NCBI GenBank assembly: GCA_025935735.1
Contig: JAICUS010000116.1
Location: 1-12,694 of the forward strand
Direction: 5' to 3'
Length of the DNA stretch: 12,694 nt
Source of the DNA: Solirubrobacteraceae bacterium
Lineage (GTDB): Bacteria; Actinomycetota; Thermoleophilia; Solirubrobacterales; Solirubrobacteraceae
Shown: in pieces, positions 6,171 to 12,694 of the stretch
How positions within the stretch are numbered: the first letter of the stretch is position 1
Layout: each line of letters starts with the position of its first letter
The notes under the pieces: generated by a model
The model's database searches: none
The model's input: only the letters and a program-made list of their open reading frames with translations
What the model was told of the DNA's origin: nothing
Program-made: the position numbers and the translations under genes

Positions 6171-6204
6171 CGGCGGGCGACTGGTACTGGAGAGCGGACC
6201 ACTT
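6156..6204. promoter_or_regulatory. Candidate MocR operator region (three half-sites)
   Basis: ACTGGTCC (6156-6163) and ACTGGTAC (6180-6187) form a direct repeat 24 bases apart. GGACCACT (6196-6203) is an inverted copy. The cluster spans the start of the MocR gene and the promoter side of the divergent permease. MocR regulators are known to bind clustered direct and inverted half-sites between themselves and a divergent target gene, so this is the expected place and architecture. Confidence 0.5.
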
Positions 6205-6210
6205 GCCGCG

Positions 6211-6216
6211 TATCGT
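6211..6216 (+). promoter_or_regulatory. -10 element TATCGT of the permease gene
   Basis: TATCGT fits TAnnnT and ends exactly seven bases before the GTG at 6224, giving a predicted leaderless start at that codon. The operator half-sites lie just upstream, where bound regulator would touch the -35 region. Confidence 0.4.
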
Positions 6217-6223
6217 CGCACCC

Positions 6224-7168
6224 GTGTCCAGCCGCCCACCCGCCGACCGCAGCGATTCCGCGCCGGCGCGCCACCTCGGCACGCTCGCCGCCTCGCTGGC
6301 GGCCGCCGGCGCGATGGCGGCCGTCGGCTCCTCGTTCGCCGCGCTCGACGGGCTGCACCGCTACCCGGTGGCCGGCGGGCAGGCGCTGCGCTACACGGCG
6401 GGCGCCATCCTCCTCGCCGGGCTGGCCCGCGGGCGGATCGCCCGGCCGAGCCGGCGGGAGCTCGGGCGGCTCGTGCTGCTGGCCGCCACCGGGCTCGTCG
6501 CGTTCAACGTCCTCGTCCTGGCCGCCGAGTCCTCGATGGATCCCGGCAGCGTCGGCGTCGTGGTGGCCACCGTGCCGGTGCTGCTCGCGCTCGCCGGGCC
6601 GCTGCAGGCGGGGCGCAGGCCGGACCGGCGGCTCGTCGCCGCCGCCGCCATCGTGGCCTCCGGCGCGGTGGCCGTCCAGGGCCTGGGCGGCGACGTCACC
6701 GGCGCCGGGCTCGCCGCCGCGCTGGGCGCGCTGGCCTGCGAGGCGGCGTTCTCGCTGCTCGCCGCGCCGCTGCTCGCGACGCTCGGCCCGGTGACCGTCT
6801 CCACCTGGGCGGCCGGCCTCGCGGTGCCGATGCTGGTCGCGATCGCGCTCGTGACCGACGGCCCCGCCCACGCGCTCGCCGTGCCCACCGCCGGCGAGGC
6901 GCTGCGGCTCGGCTGGCTGGCGCTCGTGGTGACCGCGATCGCGTTCGTGCTCTGGTACTCGGCCGTGCGCTCGCTCGGCGTCGAGCGCGCCGGGCTCTTC
7001 TCCGGCGCCCTGCCGGTGTCCGCGCTGATGTGCGCCGCCGCGCTGGGCGAGTCCGCGCTCACGCCGGCGCGGTTGGCCGGCGTCTTGGCGGTCGCCGCCG
7101 GGATCGCCGCGGGCCTGCGCGTGGGCGGCGGCGCCCGCACGCCGGCACCAGAGCCGGCGCTGGCTTAG
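6224..7168 (+). CDS. EamA/DMT-superfamily permease (10 membrane spans)
   Basis: A 314-residue inner-membrane protein with about ten hydrophobic segments (roughly 20-41, 52-70, 81-101, 106-126, 136-153, 160-182, 188-210, 226-248, 254-275, 281-300). They fall in two five-helix halves, as in the drug/metabolite transporter superfamily. Family-like features include SSFAALDGLHRYP with LRYTAGAILL after it, SVGVVVATVPVLLALAGPL, IAFVLWYSAVRSLGVERAGLF and GALPVSALMCAAALGE. DMT proteins mostly export metabolites or amino acids; the substrate here is unknown. The divergent MocR gene suggests control by an amino compound or B6 vitamer and perhaps transport of a related molecule. GTG at 6224 is preferred as a leaderless start; TTG at 6203 is possible but overlaps the operator boxes. 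The stop overlaps the stop of the convergent repeat-protein gene by four bases. Confidence 0.88.
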   Translation: MSSRPPADRSDSAPARHLGTLAASLAAAGAMAAVGSSFAALDGLHRYPVAGGQALRYTAGAILLAGLARGRIARPSRRELGRLVLLAATGLVAFNVLVLAAESSMDPGSVGVVVATVPVLLALAGPLQAGRRPDRRLVAAAAIVASGAVAVQGLGGDVTGAGLAAALGALACEAAFSLLAAPLLATLGPVTVSTWAAGLAVPMLVAIALVTDGPAHALAVPTAGEALRLGWLALVVTAIAFVLWYSAVRSLGVERAGLFSGALPVSALMCAAALGESALTPARLAGVLAVAAGIAAGLRVGGGARTPAPEPALA

Positions 7169-10100
7169 CCGCCGAGCTCCGCCCCGCCGGAGGCGTAGGC
7201 GGCCCAGCGGTGGCCCTTGCGCCGGCGCACCGTGAGGTCCACGGTGACGTGCGCGGCGCCGCCGAGGTGAAAGCTCACCCGCGGCGTGTAGCCCTTGCGC
7301 GCCTTGACCGTCTTGTGGAACGTCCGGCGCTTCTTGTCGGCCCGCAGCTTCATGGTGATCTTGAACCTGCCGCGGCCGACGGCCAGCGGGCGCAGCACGG
7401 CGGTGGAGCGCTTCGCCGTGCCGTTCAGCGTGAGCTCGCCGAGCGCGCGGGCGAGCACCGAGCCGCGGCCGGCGCGCAGCACGGCCTCGCTGACCGAGCG
7501 CGGCGGGTTGACGGCCGGGATGACCCGGTTGGAGAGGATCAGCGCGACGCTGTTGGCGCCGTTGCCGGCGAAGTCCGTGGCGTGCACGACCACGCGGCCG
7601 TGCGCGACCGTGAACGAGCCGCCCGGGCCGGGCGCCTGCGGCGCGCCGCCGTCGACCGTGTAGGTCAGCGACGAGAGCCCGGAGGTGGCGTCGGAGCCGC
7701 TCGCGGTGCAGGTGTAGGCGGCGCCGGAGTCGGCCACGCAGCTCAGCCCGGCGGCCGGCGCAGTGGCGTCGACGCGGACGTGAGCGCTCGCCGAGGTCGC
7801 GTTGCCGGCGTTGTCGGTCGCCCGGAAGGTGAGGGTCCAGTCGCCGTCGGCGCCGAGCGTGTAGCCGGCCGCGGGGTTGACGGCGGCCGCGGCACCGCCG
7901 TTGGCGGAGACGGTCACGCCGCCCAGGCCGGACTCGCCGCCGTCGGCGGCCACGCTGCAGCCCGCGGCGCTGACGCGCCAGGCGTCGCTGCCGCAGTCGA
8001 CGGACAGCACCGGCGCGGTGCGGTCGATGCCAAAGGAGTCGTCACGCCAGCCGGAGGCGTTGCCGGCGTTGTCGACGACGCGCGTGTAGAGATGGTGCGA
8101 GCCGGGCGCGGAGACGCTGACCGCGGGCGTCGTCTGCGCCGCCGCGCTGGGATCGTCGAGCCTCCACTCGACCCGGGCGACCCCGGAGCCGGCGTCGGTG
8201 CCGGCGACGGTCGTCGCGTACGGCGTGTTCAGCCAGGCGGCGGCGGGCCGCGGCGTCGTGTTCGCCGGCGCGGTGCCGTCGACCTTGACCGTCTCCGAGC
8301 GCGGGGCCGAGACGTTGCCGGCGACGTCGACCGCGCGGGTCTGGAGCGTGTAGGTGCCGTCGGCGGTGATGGCCACCGGCCCGGGCTTCCAGGTCGTACC
8401 GCCGTCCACGCTCCACTCGCCATGGTCGAAGCCGGAGTCCGCGTCGGTCCCGGTCAGCGCGAGCGAGATGCTCTGCTGCCAGCCCGTCGGGGCCGCGGGC
8501 GACGTGTTGGCCGGCAGCACGGTGTCGACCTTGACGACGCTGTCGACCCAGTCGGACACCTGCCCGGCGTTGTCGACGACGCGGTGCGAGATCGTGTACC
8601 GGCCGTCGCCCGGCAGGGTGATCGTGCCGCCGCTCGCCACGGTCTGGCGGGCGCCGAAGTCGATCTCGTACTCCATCGTCTGCACGCCCGCCGTCGCGTC
8701 CGTGCCGGTCAGCGTGAAGGTGAGCGAATTGGTCCAGCCGCTGGGCAGCGAGGACGTGTCGACGGGGATGACGCTGTCGATCTTCACCGTCTGCTCGCGC
8801 CAGGTGGACGTGTTGCCGTTCCAGTCGACCGCGCGCGTCTCGATGTGGTGCCCGCCCTGCCCGGTGATCGCGACGACGCTGCCGGAGGGGCCCTGCTGGA
8901 TGGAGCCGTCGGCCCCGCCCACGCGCCACTGCACGTACTGGACGCCGGAGGACGCGTCGGTCGCGCTCACGATGAAGTTGACGTTCGCCGTCGTGTACCA
9001 GCCGGCGATCGCGGTCGTGGAGGTGTCGGTCGGCGGCGTCGTGTCGCCGGAGACGTCGACGGTCACCGGGATCGCGCGCCAGCCGGACGGGTTGCCCGCC
9101 TTGTCCCACACCTGCGTGTAGAGGGTGTGCGCGCCCGGGCCGTCGATCGTGGCCGTCGCGCCCTGCGTCACGCTGCCGTTGTCGAGCTTCCACTCGACGT
9201 GGTCGACGCCCGAGTCGGCGTCGGAGCCCGAGACGGTGACCGTGGCGTGGTTGGCCAGCGGTCCGCCCGGCGCGACGGTCGTGTCGGTCGGGGCCAGCTC
9301 GTCGATCTTGACGGTATCCGTGCGCATGCTGCTGTTGCCGGCCCGGTCGTAGGCGGTGGTCACCAGCGTGTGGCTGCCGTTGCCGGTGACGCTGATCTGC
9401 GTGAGCGGCGAGATCGGCGTGTCCGGGTTGGCGTCGACGTGGTAGCTCATGTGGCCGTTGCCGCTGCCGCCGTCGGCCATGTCGGCGGTGCCCTGCCAGT
9501 CGTGGTTGATCCAGCCGGTGGGCGGGGCGGTCGTGGTGTTCGCCGGCGCCGTGGTGTCGATCGCGATCGTGTGCGGAACCCAGCCGGAGTCCCAGCCCGC
9601 GTTGTCGTAGACGCGGGTCTTCAGGGTGTGGAGGCCGTCGCCGCTGATCACCACGTTCGCCGGGTTGCCGAACGACTGCGACGGCGTGGTGGCGCCGTCG
9701 AGCTCCCACTCGACGTGCTCGATGCCCGACGTGCCGTCGGTGCCGCCCACCGCGACGGTGACCGGGGCGGTCTGCCAGCCGGACGGGGGGCTCGTCGTGT
9801 CGATGGGGAGGACCGTGTCGATCTTGACGTGCTGGGTCTTCCAGGGCGTCCAGCCGCCGGGCGAGCCGTCGGTCACGCGGGTCTTGAGGATGTGGTCGCC
9901 GTCGCTGCCGATCGTCACCGTGCTGTTGTTCGGGCCGCTGCCGGTGACCGCGCCGTTGTCCACGTCCCACTCGACGCTCGTGATGCCGGCGCCGCCGGCG
10001 CTGTCGGTGCCCTTGACGGTGACGACCACCGGTGCGGTGTTGGCCCAGCCGGCCGGGACCGTCGTGGTGTCGGACGGGCCGGTGAGGTCGACCATGATCG

Positions 10101-10992
10101 TGTGCGGCACCCAGCCGGAGGCGTTGCCGGCGGCGTCGACGATCTGCGTGGTCAGGGTGTGCGTGCCCTCGGGGATGGAGATGCTCGAGTGGTTCGGGCC
10201 CTGGTTGACCGTGCCGGAGCCGTCGAGCTTCCACTCGACGTGGTCGACGCCCGAGGCGGCGTCGGAGCCGTAGAGGTCGACGGTCGTGGCGGCGTACTGC
10301 CAGCCGGCGGGATAAGTGGTCTGGTCGGTGGGGGCGACCGAGTCGATCTGGATCGTGTCCGTGCGCGGGGCGGAGACGTTGCCCGCGGCGTCGGCCACGT
10401 CGGTGACGAGCGTGTGCGACCCGTCGCCGGTGACGTTGACCACCGAGTTGTTCGAGCCGCTGTTGGCGGCGCCGTCCAGGGTCCAGTCGACGCCCTGGAT
10501 GCTCGACGTGGCGTCGGTGCCCGTGACCGTGACGGGGACCGCGGCGTTGTGCCAGCCGCTGTAGTCCGTGGTCGTGTTGGTCGGGGCGGCGGTGTCGACC
10601 GCGACCGTGTCGTCGACCCACGCGGTGGCCAGGCCGCCGCCGTCGACGGCGCGGTGGCTGATCGTGTGGATGCCCTCCTGGGCCATGTGCACGTCGAAGC
10701 CCATCGCCGCCGACTGCGGGTTGACGCAATCGATCATGTACTCCATGTGGGAGGCGCCGGTGGCGTTGAGCGTGAGGTCGATCGGCGCGTTCTGCCAGGT
10801 GGAGGGCGGCGGGGTCGCGTCCGTCGTGTCGACCGCGGTGGTGCCCGGGTCCGCTCCTGCGCCGTTGCAGGTCAGCGACGACATGATCGACATGGATCCC
10901 CACGACGTCGTGGCCTGCGCCGCGGGGGCGGCCAGGCCGAATGCCGCGAGCAGGCACGGCAACAGGACGAGTGCGCGAATCCGAGGGTTCAC
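7165..10992 (-). CDS. Large secreted protein of about 13 tandem Ig-like (OmpL47-like) repeats with a basic C-terminal tail
   Basis: A 1275-residue exported protein. The start at GTG 10990-10992 gives a clean signal peptide: MNPRIRAL, hydrophobic core, AAQA cleavage at about 27. A GATAAC hexamer sits seven bases in front. GTGs at 10996-10998 and 11008-11010 are possible but lengthen the basic n-region. After a short Cys-containing head come about 13 repeats of 75-90 residues with a common plan: GW..(A)PVTVT(L)xGTDAxSGVxHVEWxLDG, then GDGxHTLxTRVxDxAGNxSGW, then a strand ending xVKID(T/S)xAPxDTT. This is the layout of bacterial Ig-like/OmpL47-type repeats. The last two repeats carry cysteine pairs likely to form disulfides. 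The final 120 residues form a separate beta-rich, Arg/Lys-rich domain. There is no LPXTG motif or C-terminal membrane helix, so attachment is unknown; binding of acidic wall polymers by the basic tail is a guess. Adhesion or a surface-layer role is likely. Confidence 0.85.
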   Translation of the reverse strand: MNPRIRALVLLPCLLAAFGLAAPAAQATTSWGSMSIMSSLTCNGAGADPGTTAVDTTDATPPPSTWQNAPIDLTLNATGASHMEYMIDCVNPQSAAMGFDVHMAQEGIHTISHRAVDGGGLATAWVDDTVAVDTAAPTNTTTDYSGWHNAAVPVTVTGTDATSSIQGVDWTLDGAANSGSNNSVVNVTGDGSHTLVTDVADAAGNVSAPRTDTIQIDSVAPTDQTTYPAGWQYAATTVDLYGSDAASGVDHVEWKLDGSGTVNQGPNHSSISIPEGTHTLTTQIVDAAGNASGWVPHTIMVDLTGPSDTTTVPAGWANTAPVVVTVKGTDSAGGAGITSVEWDVDNGAVTGSGPNNSTVTIGSDGDHILKTRVTDGSPGGWTPWKTQHVKIDTVLPIDTTSPPSGWQTAPVTVAVGGTDGTSGIEHVEWELDGATTPSQSFGNPANVVISGDGLHTLKTRVYDNAGWDSGWVPHTIAIDTTAPANTTTAPPTGWINHDWQGTADMADGGSGNGHMSYHVDANPDTPISPLTQISVTGNGSHTLVTTAYDRAGNSSMRTDTVKIDELAPTDTTVAPGGPLANHATVTVSGSDADSGVDHVEWKLDNGSVTQGATATIDGPGAHTLYTQVWDKAGNPSGWRAIPVTVDVSGDTTPPTDTSTTAIAGWYTTANVNFIVSATDASSGVQYVQWRVGGADGSIQQGPSGSVVAITGQGGHHIETRAVDWNGNTSTWREQTVKIDSVIPVDTSSLPSGWTNSLTFTLTGTDATAGVQTMEYEIDFGARQTVASGGTITLPGDGRYTISHRVVDNAGQVSDWVDSVVKVDTVLPANTSPAAPTGWQQSISLALTGTDADSGFDHGEWSVDGGTTWKPGPVAITADGTYTLQTRAVDVAGNVSAPRSETVKVDGTAPANTTPRPAAAWLNTPYATTVAGTDAGSGVARVEWRLDDPSAAAQTTPAVSVSAPGSHHLYTRVVDNAGNASGWRDDSFGIDRTAPVLSVDCGSDAWRVSAAGCSVAADGGESGLGGVTVSANGGAAAAVNPAAGYTLGADGDWTLTFRATDNAGNATSASAHVRVDATAPAAGLSCVADSGAAYTCTASGSDATSGLSSLTYTVDGGAPQAPGPGGSFTVAHGRVVVHATDFAGNGANSVALILSNRVIPAVNPPRSVSEAVLRAGRGSVLARALGELTLNGTAKRSTAVLRPLAVGRGRFKITMKLRADKKRRTFHKTVKARKGYTPRVSFHLGGAAHVTVDLTVRRRKGHRWAAYASGGAELGG
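9181..9214. repeat. 34-bp perfect direct repeat, copy 1
   Basis: Encodes the GVDHVEWKLD core of the seventh Ig-like repeat. It is identical over 34 bases to 10222-10255; the sequence diverges on both sides. Confidence 0.85.
10222..10255. repeat. 34-bp perfect direct repeat, copy 2
   Basis: Encodes the same core of the third Ig-like repeat, 1041 bases away from copy 1 in the same orientation. Such identity between repeats could support loss or gain of repeat units by recombination. Confidence 0.85.
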
Positions 10993-10999
10993 GCCCACC

Positions 11000-11028
11000 G
11001 TTATCGGCACTTCGCATCAGACCTGGAA
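11000..11028 (-). promoter_or_regulatory. Candidate promoter of the repeat-protein gene
   Basis: GATAAC (11005-11000) follows a weak -35 TTCCAG (11028-11023) after 17 bases. Its distance of seven bases to the GTG at 10992 indicates a leaderless message. Confidence 0.35.
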
Positions 11029-11035
11029 TGCAGGT
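11021..11035. repeat. Inverted repeat ACCTG-GAATG-CAGGT between divergent genes
   Basis: A perfect 5-bp inverted repeat with a 5-base spacer lies in the 72-base gap between the repeat-protein gene and mobA. It overlaps the weak -35 region of the former. It could be an operator, but short palindromes arise easily by chance. Confidence 0.25.
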
Positions 11036-11048
11036 GTTTTCGAGCCTT

Positions 11049-11054
11049 CATACT
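11049..11054 (+). promoter_or_regulatory. Candidate -10 element CATACT of mobA
   Basis: CATACT matches four of six TATAAT positions and lies ten bases before the mobA ATG, predicting a leader of only about three bases. No -35 hexamer is recognised. Confidence 0.28.
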
Positions 11055-11064
11055 GGGTCCCACG

Positions 11065-11616
11065 ATGCCCGTCACGGTCGCGGTCCTGGCCGGCGGGCGC
11101 AGCCGCCGGATGGGCGCCCCCAAGGCGCTCGCGGACTTCGGCGGGGCGCCGCTGATCGCGCGGCCGCTCGCCGCGGCCCGCGCCGCCGGCCTGCCCGCGC
11201 TGGTCGTGGCCAAGCGCGGCTCGCCGCTGCCCGCGCTGGACGTGGACGTGGCGTTGGAGCCGGACGCCCCGATCCACCCGCTGTGCGGCCTCGTCGCGGC
11301 GCTCGAGCGGTGCGGCACGGTGGTCGCCGTGGCCTGCGACCAGCCGTGGGTGACCGCCGAGTTGCTGGCGGCGCTGGCCGCCCGCCCGGAGGACGTGGCG
11401 GTGCCGCGCGTGGCCGGCCGCCTGGAGCCGTTCCCGGGGCGCTACGCGGCGGGAGCTCTCGGCGCGCTGCGCGAGGCGCTGGAAGGGGAGGCGTCGCTGC
11501 GCGCGACGCTGGCCGCGATCGGCGCCGCCCCGGTCGACCTGGCGCCGATCGGCGATCCTGCGCACCTCGTGGCAAGTCTCAACACCCCGGAAGCGCTCGC
11601 GGAGGCGCGGCGGTGA
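11065..11616 (+). CDS. mobA: Molybdenum cofactor guanylyltransferase (MobA family)
   Basis: A 183-residue cytoplasmic nucleotidyltransferase. The N-terminal signature LAGGRSRRMGAPKAL (8-22, with K20 for nucleotide binding) and FGGAPLI are typical of the MobA/MobA-like NTP transferase fold. HPLCGLVAAL (71-80) and the metal-binding aspartate D92 in VACDQPWV follow at the expected spacing, then RLEPFPGRY and a C-terminal LNTPEALAEA. MobA joins GMP to Mo-molybdopterin to make the guanine dinucleotide cofactor of DMSO-reductase-type enzymes. A related MobA-like enzyme (CTP-dependent MocA or a cofactor F420 enzyme) is possible but fits the P-loop-like signature and length less well. The frame stays open far upstream by composition, but the ATG at 11065 begins the conserved domain. 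Its stop overlaps the next gene's start. Confidence 0.78.
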   Translation: MPVTVAVLAGGRSRRMGAPKALADFGGAPLIARPLAAARAAGLPALVVAKRGSPLPALDVDVALEPDAPIHPLCGLVAALERCGTVVAVACDQPWVTAELLAALAARPEDVAVPRVAGRLEPFPGRYAAGALGALREALEGEASLRATLAAIGAAPVDLAPIGDPAHLVASLNTPEALAEARR

Positions 11617-12683
11617 GCGGCGCGCCCGACGTGGCGGTGATCGGCGGCGGCATCGTCGGGTGCGCACTCGCGGCGTTCCTGGCGGAGGGCGGGGCGCGGG
11701 TGCGGCTCTACGAGCGCGAGGCGGTGGCCGCGGGGGCGTCCGGGCGCAACTCCGGGGTCGTCCAGCACCCGCTCGACGCGGCGCTGACCGGCCTCTACGA
11801 GGAGTCGCTGGAGCACTACCGCACGCTCGGCCACGGGTTCGCGCTGCCGGCCGACGCGGTCGGGCTGCTCGTGGTGGCCGACCGGCCGGAGGCGCTGGGG
11901 CCGCCGCCGGCCGAGTTCCCCGAGCTGCGGCCGCAGCGGCTGAGCGGCGCGGAGCTGCGCGCGGCCGAGCCGGCGCTCGCCGACGGCCTCGTCGCCTACC
12001 GGCTGGACACCGGCCGGCCCGTCCCGCCGGCCGCCGCCGCCCGCGCGTTCGCCGCCCGGGCGCGTGAGGCGGGCGCGGAGCTGCTCGTCGGCGAGGAAGC
12101 CACGCTCGCCGCGCCCGACGGCCGCGCGCTCGGCGTGACCGTGGGCGGCGAGCTGCACCCGGCCGGCGCCGTGGCCGTCGCCGCCGGCCCGTGGACGCCC
12201 ACGGCGAGCGCGGCGCGCCTACCCATCTCTGCGTTGTGGGGCGTGGTGGTCGAGGTGGCGCTGGATGCGCCGCCGACGCACGTGATCGAGCAGGCGGGCG
12301 TGGATGAGCTGACCGGGGCGGACGTGCCGGAGTCGCTGTTCTCGATGGTCACCGCCGCCGGCGTCTCGGCGGTCGGGTCGACGTTCCTGCCGGAGCGGCC
12401 GGACGCGGAGTCGCTCGCGCCGCGGCTGCTGGAGCGCGGGGCGCGGTTCGTGCCGGCGCTTCAGCAGGCGGCGAGGCGTGGGCTGCGGGCGTGCGCGCGG
12501 CCGGTCAGCGCGGACGGGCGGCCGCTGCTCGGGCCGCTGCCCGGCGTCGAGGGCGCCGTCATCGCCAGCGGCCATGGCGCGTGGGGGATCACGCTCGGGC
12601 CGGCCTCGGCGCGGCTGGTGGCCGACGGCCTGCTCGGCCGCGCGGCGCAGATCCCGCCCGCGCTGTCCGCCGGACGCGCCTAG
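11613..12683 (+). CDS. FAD-dependent oxidoreductase of the DAO (glycine/D-amino acid oxidase) family
   Basis: A 356-residue flavoenzyme. The N-terminal Rossmann fold reads VAVIGGGIVGCALAAFLAEG (GxGxxG-type at 11-16), ending in the ribose-binding acid E34 of VRLYE. It is followed by the DAO-family GASGRNSGVVQ segment (41-51), where FAD is contacted. A substrate domain spans about 60-300, with the second dinucleotide strand AVAVAAGPWTP near 186-196. The C-terminal FAD loop RPVSADGRPLLGPLPG and SGHGAWGITLGPASARLVAD is present near 320-335. Relatives oxidise secondary or primary amines such as glycine, sarcosine or 2-hydroxy acids (L-2-hydroxyglutarate oxidase type); the substrate here cannot be named. 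The start is GTG at 11613, whose GTGA overlaps the mobA stop, so translation is coupled. Only 11 bases follow the stop in the window. Confidence 0.88.
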   Translation: MSGAPDVAVIGGGIVGCALAAFLAEGGARVRLYEREAVAAGASGRNSGVVQHPLDAALTGLYEESLEHYRTLGHGFALPADAVGLLVVADRPEALGPPPAEFPELRPQRLSGAELRAAEPALADGLVAYRLDTGRPVPPAAAARAFAARAREAGAELLVGEEATLAAPDGRALGVTVGGELHPAGAVAVAAGPWTPTASAARLPISALWGVVVEVALDAPPTHVIEQAGVDELTGADVPESLFSMVTAAGVSAVGSTFLPERPDAESLAPRLLERGARFVPALQQAARRGLRACARPVSADGRPLLGPLPGVEGAVIASGHGAWGITLGPASARLVADGLLGRAAQIPPALSAGRA

Positions 12684-12694
12684 GGGTGCCCGAC

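Noticed and set aside
3729..6794. A 1021-codon plus-strand frame opposite the Usp, Usp-like and MocR genes
   Set aside because: No domain-like sequence; the opposite strand encodes complete, recognisable families across the same bases.
7500..10900. Regular DNA periodicity that could suggest a CRISPR-like or satellite array
   Set aside because: The period of roughly 240 bases reflects protein repeats with diverged codons; no short identical repeat with unique spacers exists.
8042..11017. Second long minus-strand frame inside the repeat-protein gene
   Set aside because: Shifted frame of the real gene, dominated by Arg, His and Gly, without a signal peptide or domain pattern.
7030..11616. A 4.6-kb plus-strand open frame antisense to the repeat-protein gene and running into mobA
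   Set aside because: It is Arg/Gly/Val/Asp-rich low-complexity sequence and mirrors the codon bias of the opposite strand. The minus-strand product has a signal peptide and clear Ig-like repeats; only the mobA part from 11065 is real.

Overview
The window is very GC-rich, densely packed DNA with strong third-position G/C bias. It looks like an actinomycetotal chromosome, perhaps Thermoleophilia/Solirubrobacterales; the lineage is an inference from composition and gene types, not from a marker gene. Nine complete protein genes, one partial gene, one probable small ORF and one tRNA gene can be supported. The very long frames that run antisense through genes are composition artefacts.

Left part (1-1714): a partial minus-strand gene runs off the left edge. 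Near its N-terminus it carries the LQR..GNR motif known from proteins linked to extracellular contractile injection systems (eCIS). Divergent from it is a two-gene operon: an ECF-type sigma factor and a single-pass membrane protein that sits where an anti-sigma factor would be expected but shows no zinc anti-sigma motif.

Middle (1720-4726): tRNA-Ser(CGA) and the tRNA adenosine deaminase gene tadA lie in tandem on the minus strand. A secreted subtilisin-family protease follows on plus. It converges on a minus-strand stress block: a canonical ATP-type universal stress protein, a possible 27-residue membrane peptide, and a Usp-like protein that lacks the ATP motif and has a good promoter of its own.

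Right part (4797-12683): a MocR/GntR-aminotransferase regulator is divergent from an EamA/DMT permease, with candidate operator half-sites in the 53-base gap. The permease converges on a 1275-residue secreted protein made of about 13 Ig-like repeats with a basic C-terminal tail. Divergent from that is a mobA / FAD-dependent oxidoreductase pair joined by a GTGA start-stop overlap.

Shared themes: convergent genes are packed so tightly that their stop codons overlap. Several genes have a -10-like hexamer exactly seven bases before the start codon and no Shine-Dalgarno sequence, which suggests leaderless mRNAs. The most unusual items are the eCIS-motif gene with no ordinary start codon, the sigma factor with its atypical partner, the MocR operator region, the small membrane ORF between the two Usp genes, and the repeat protein.
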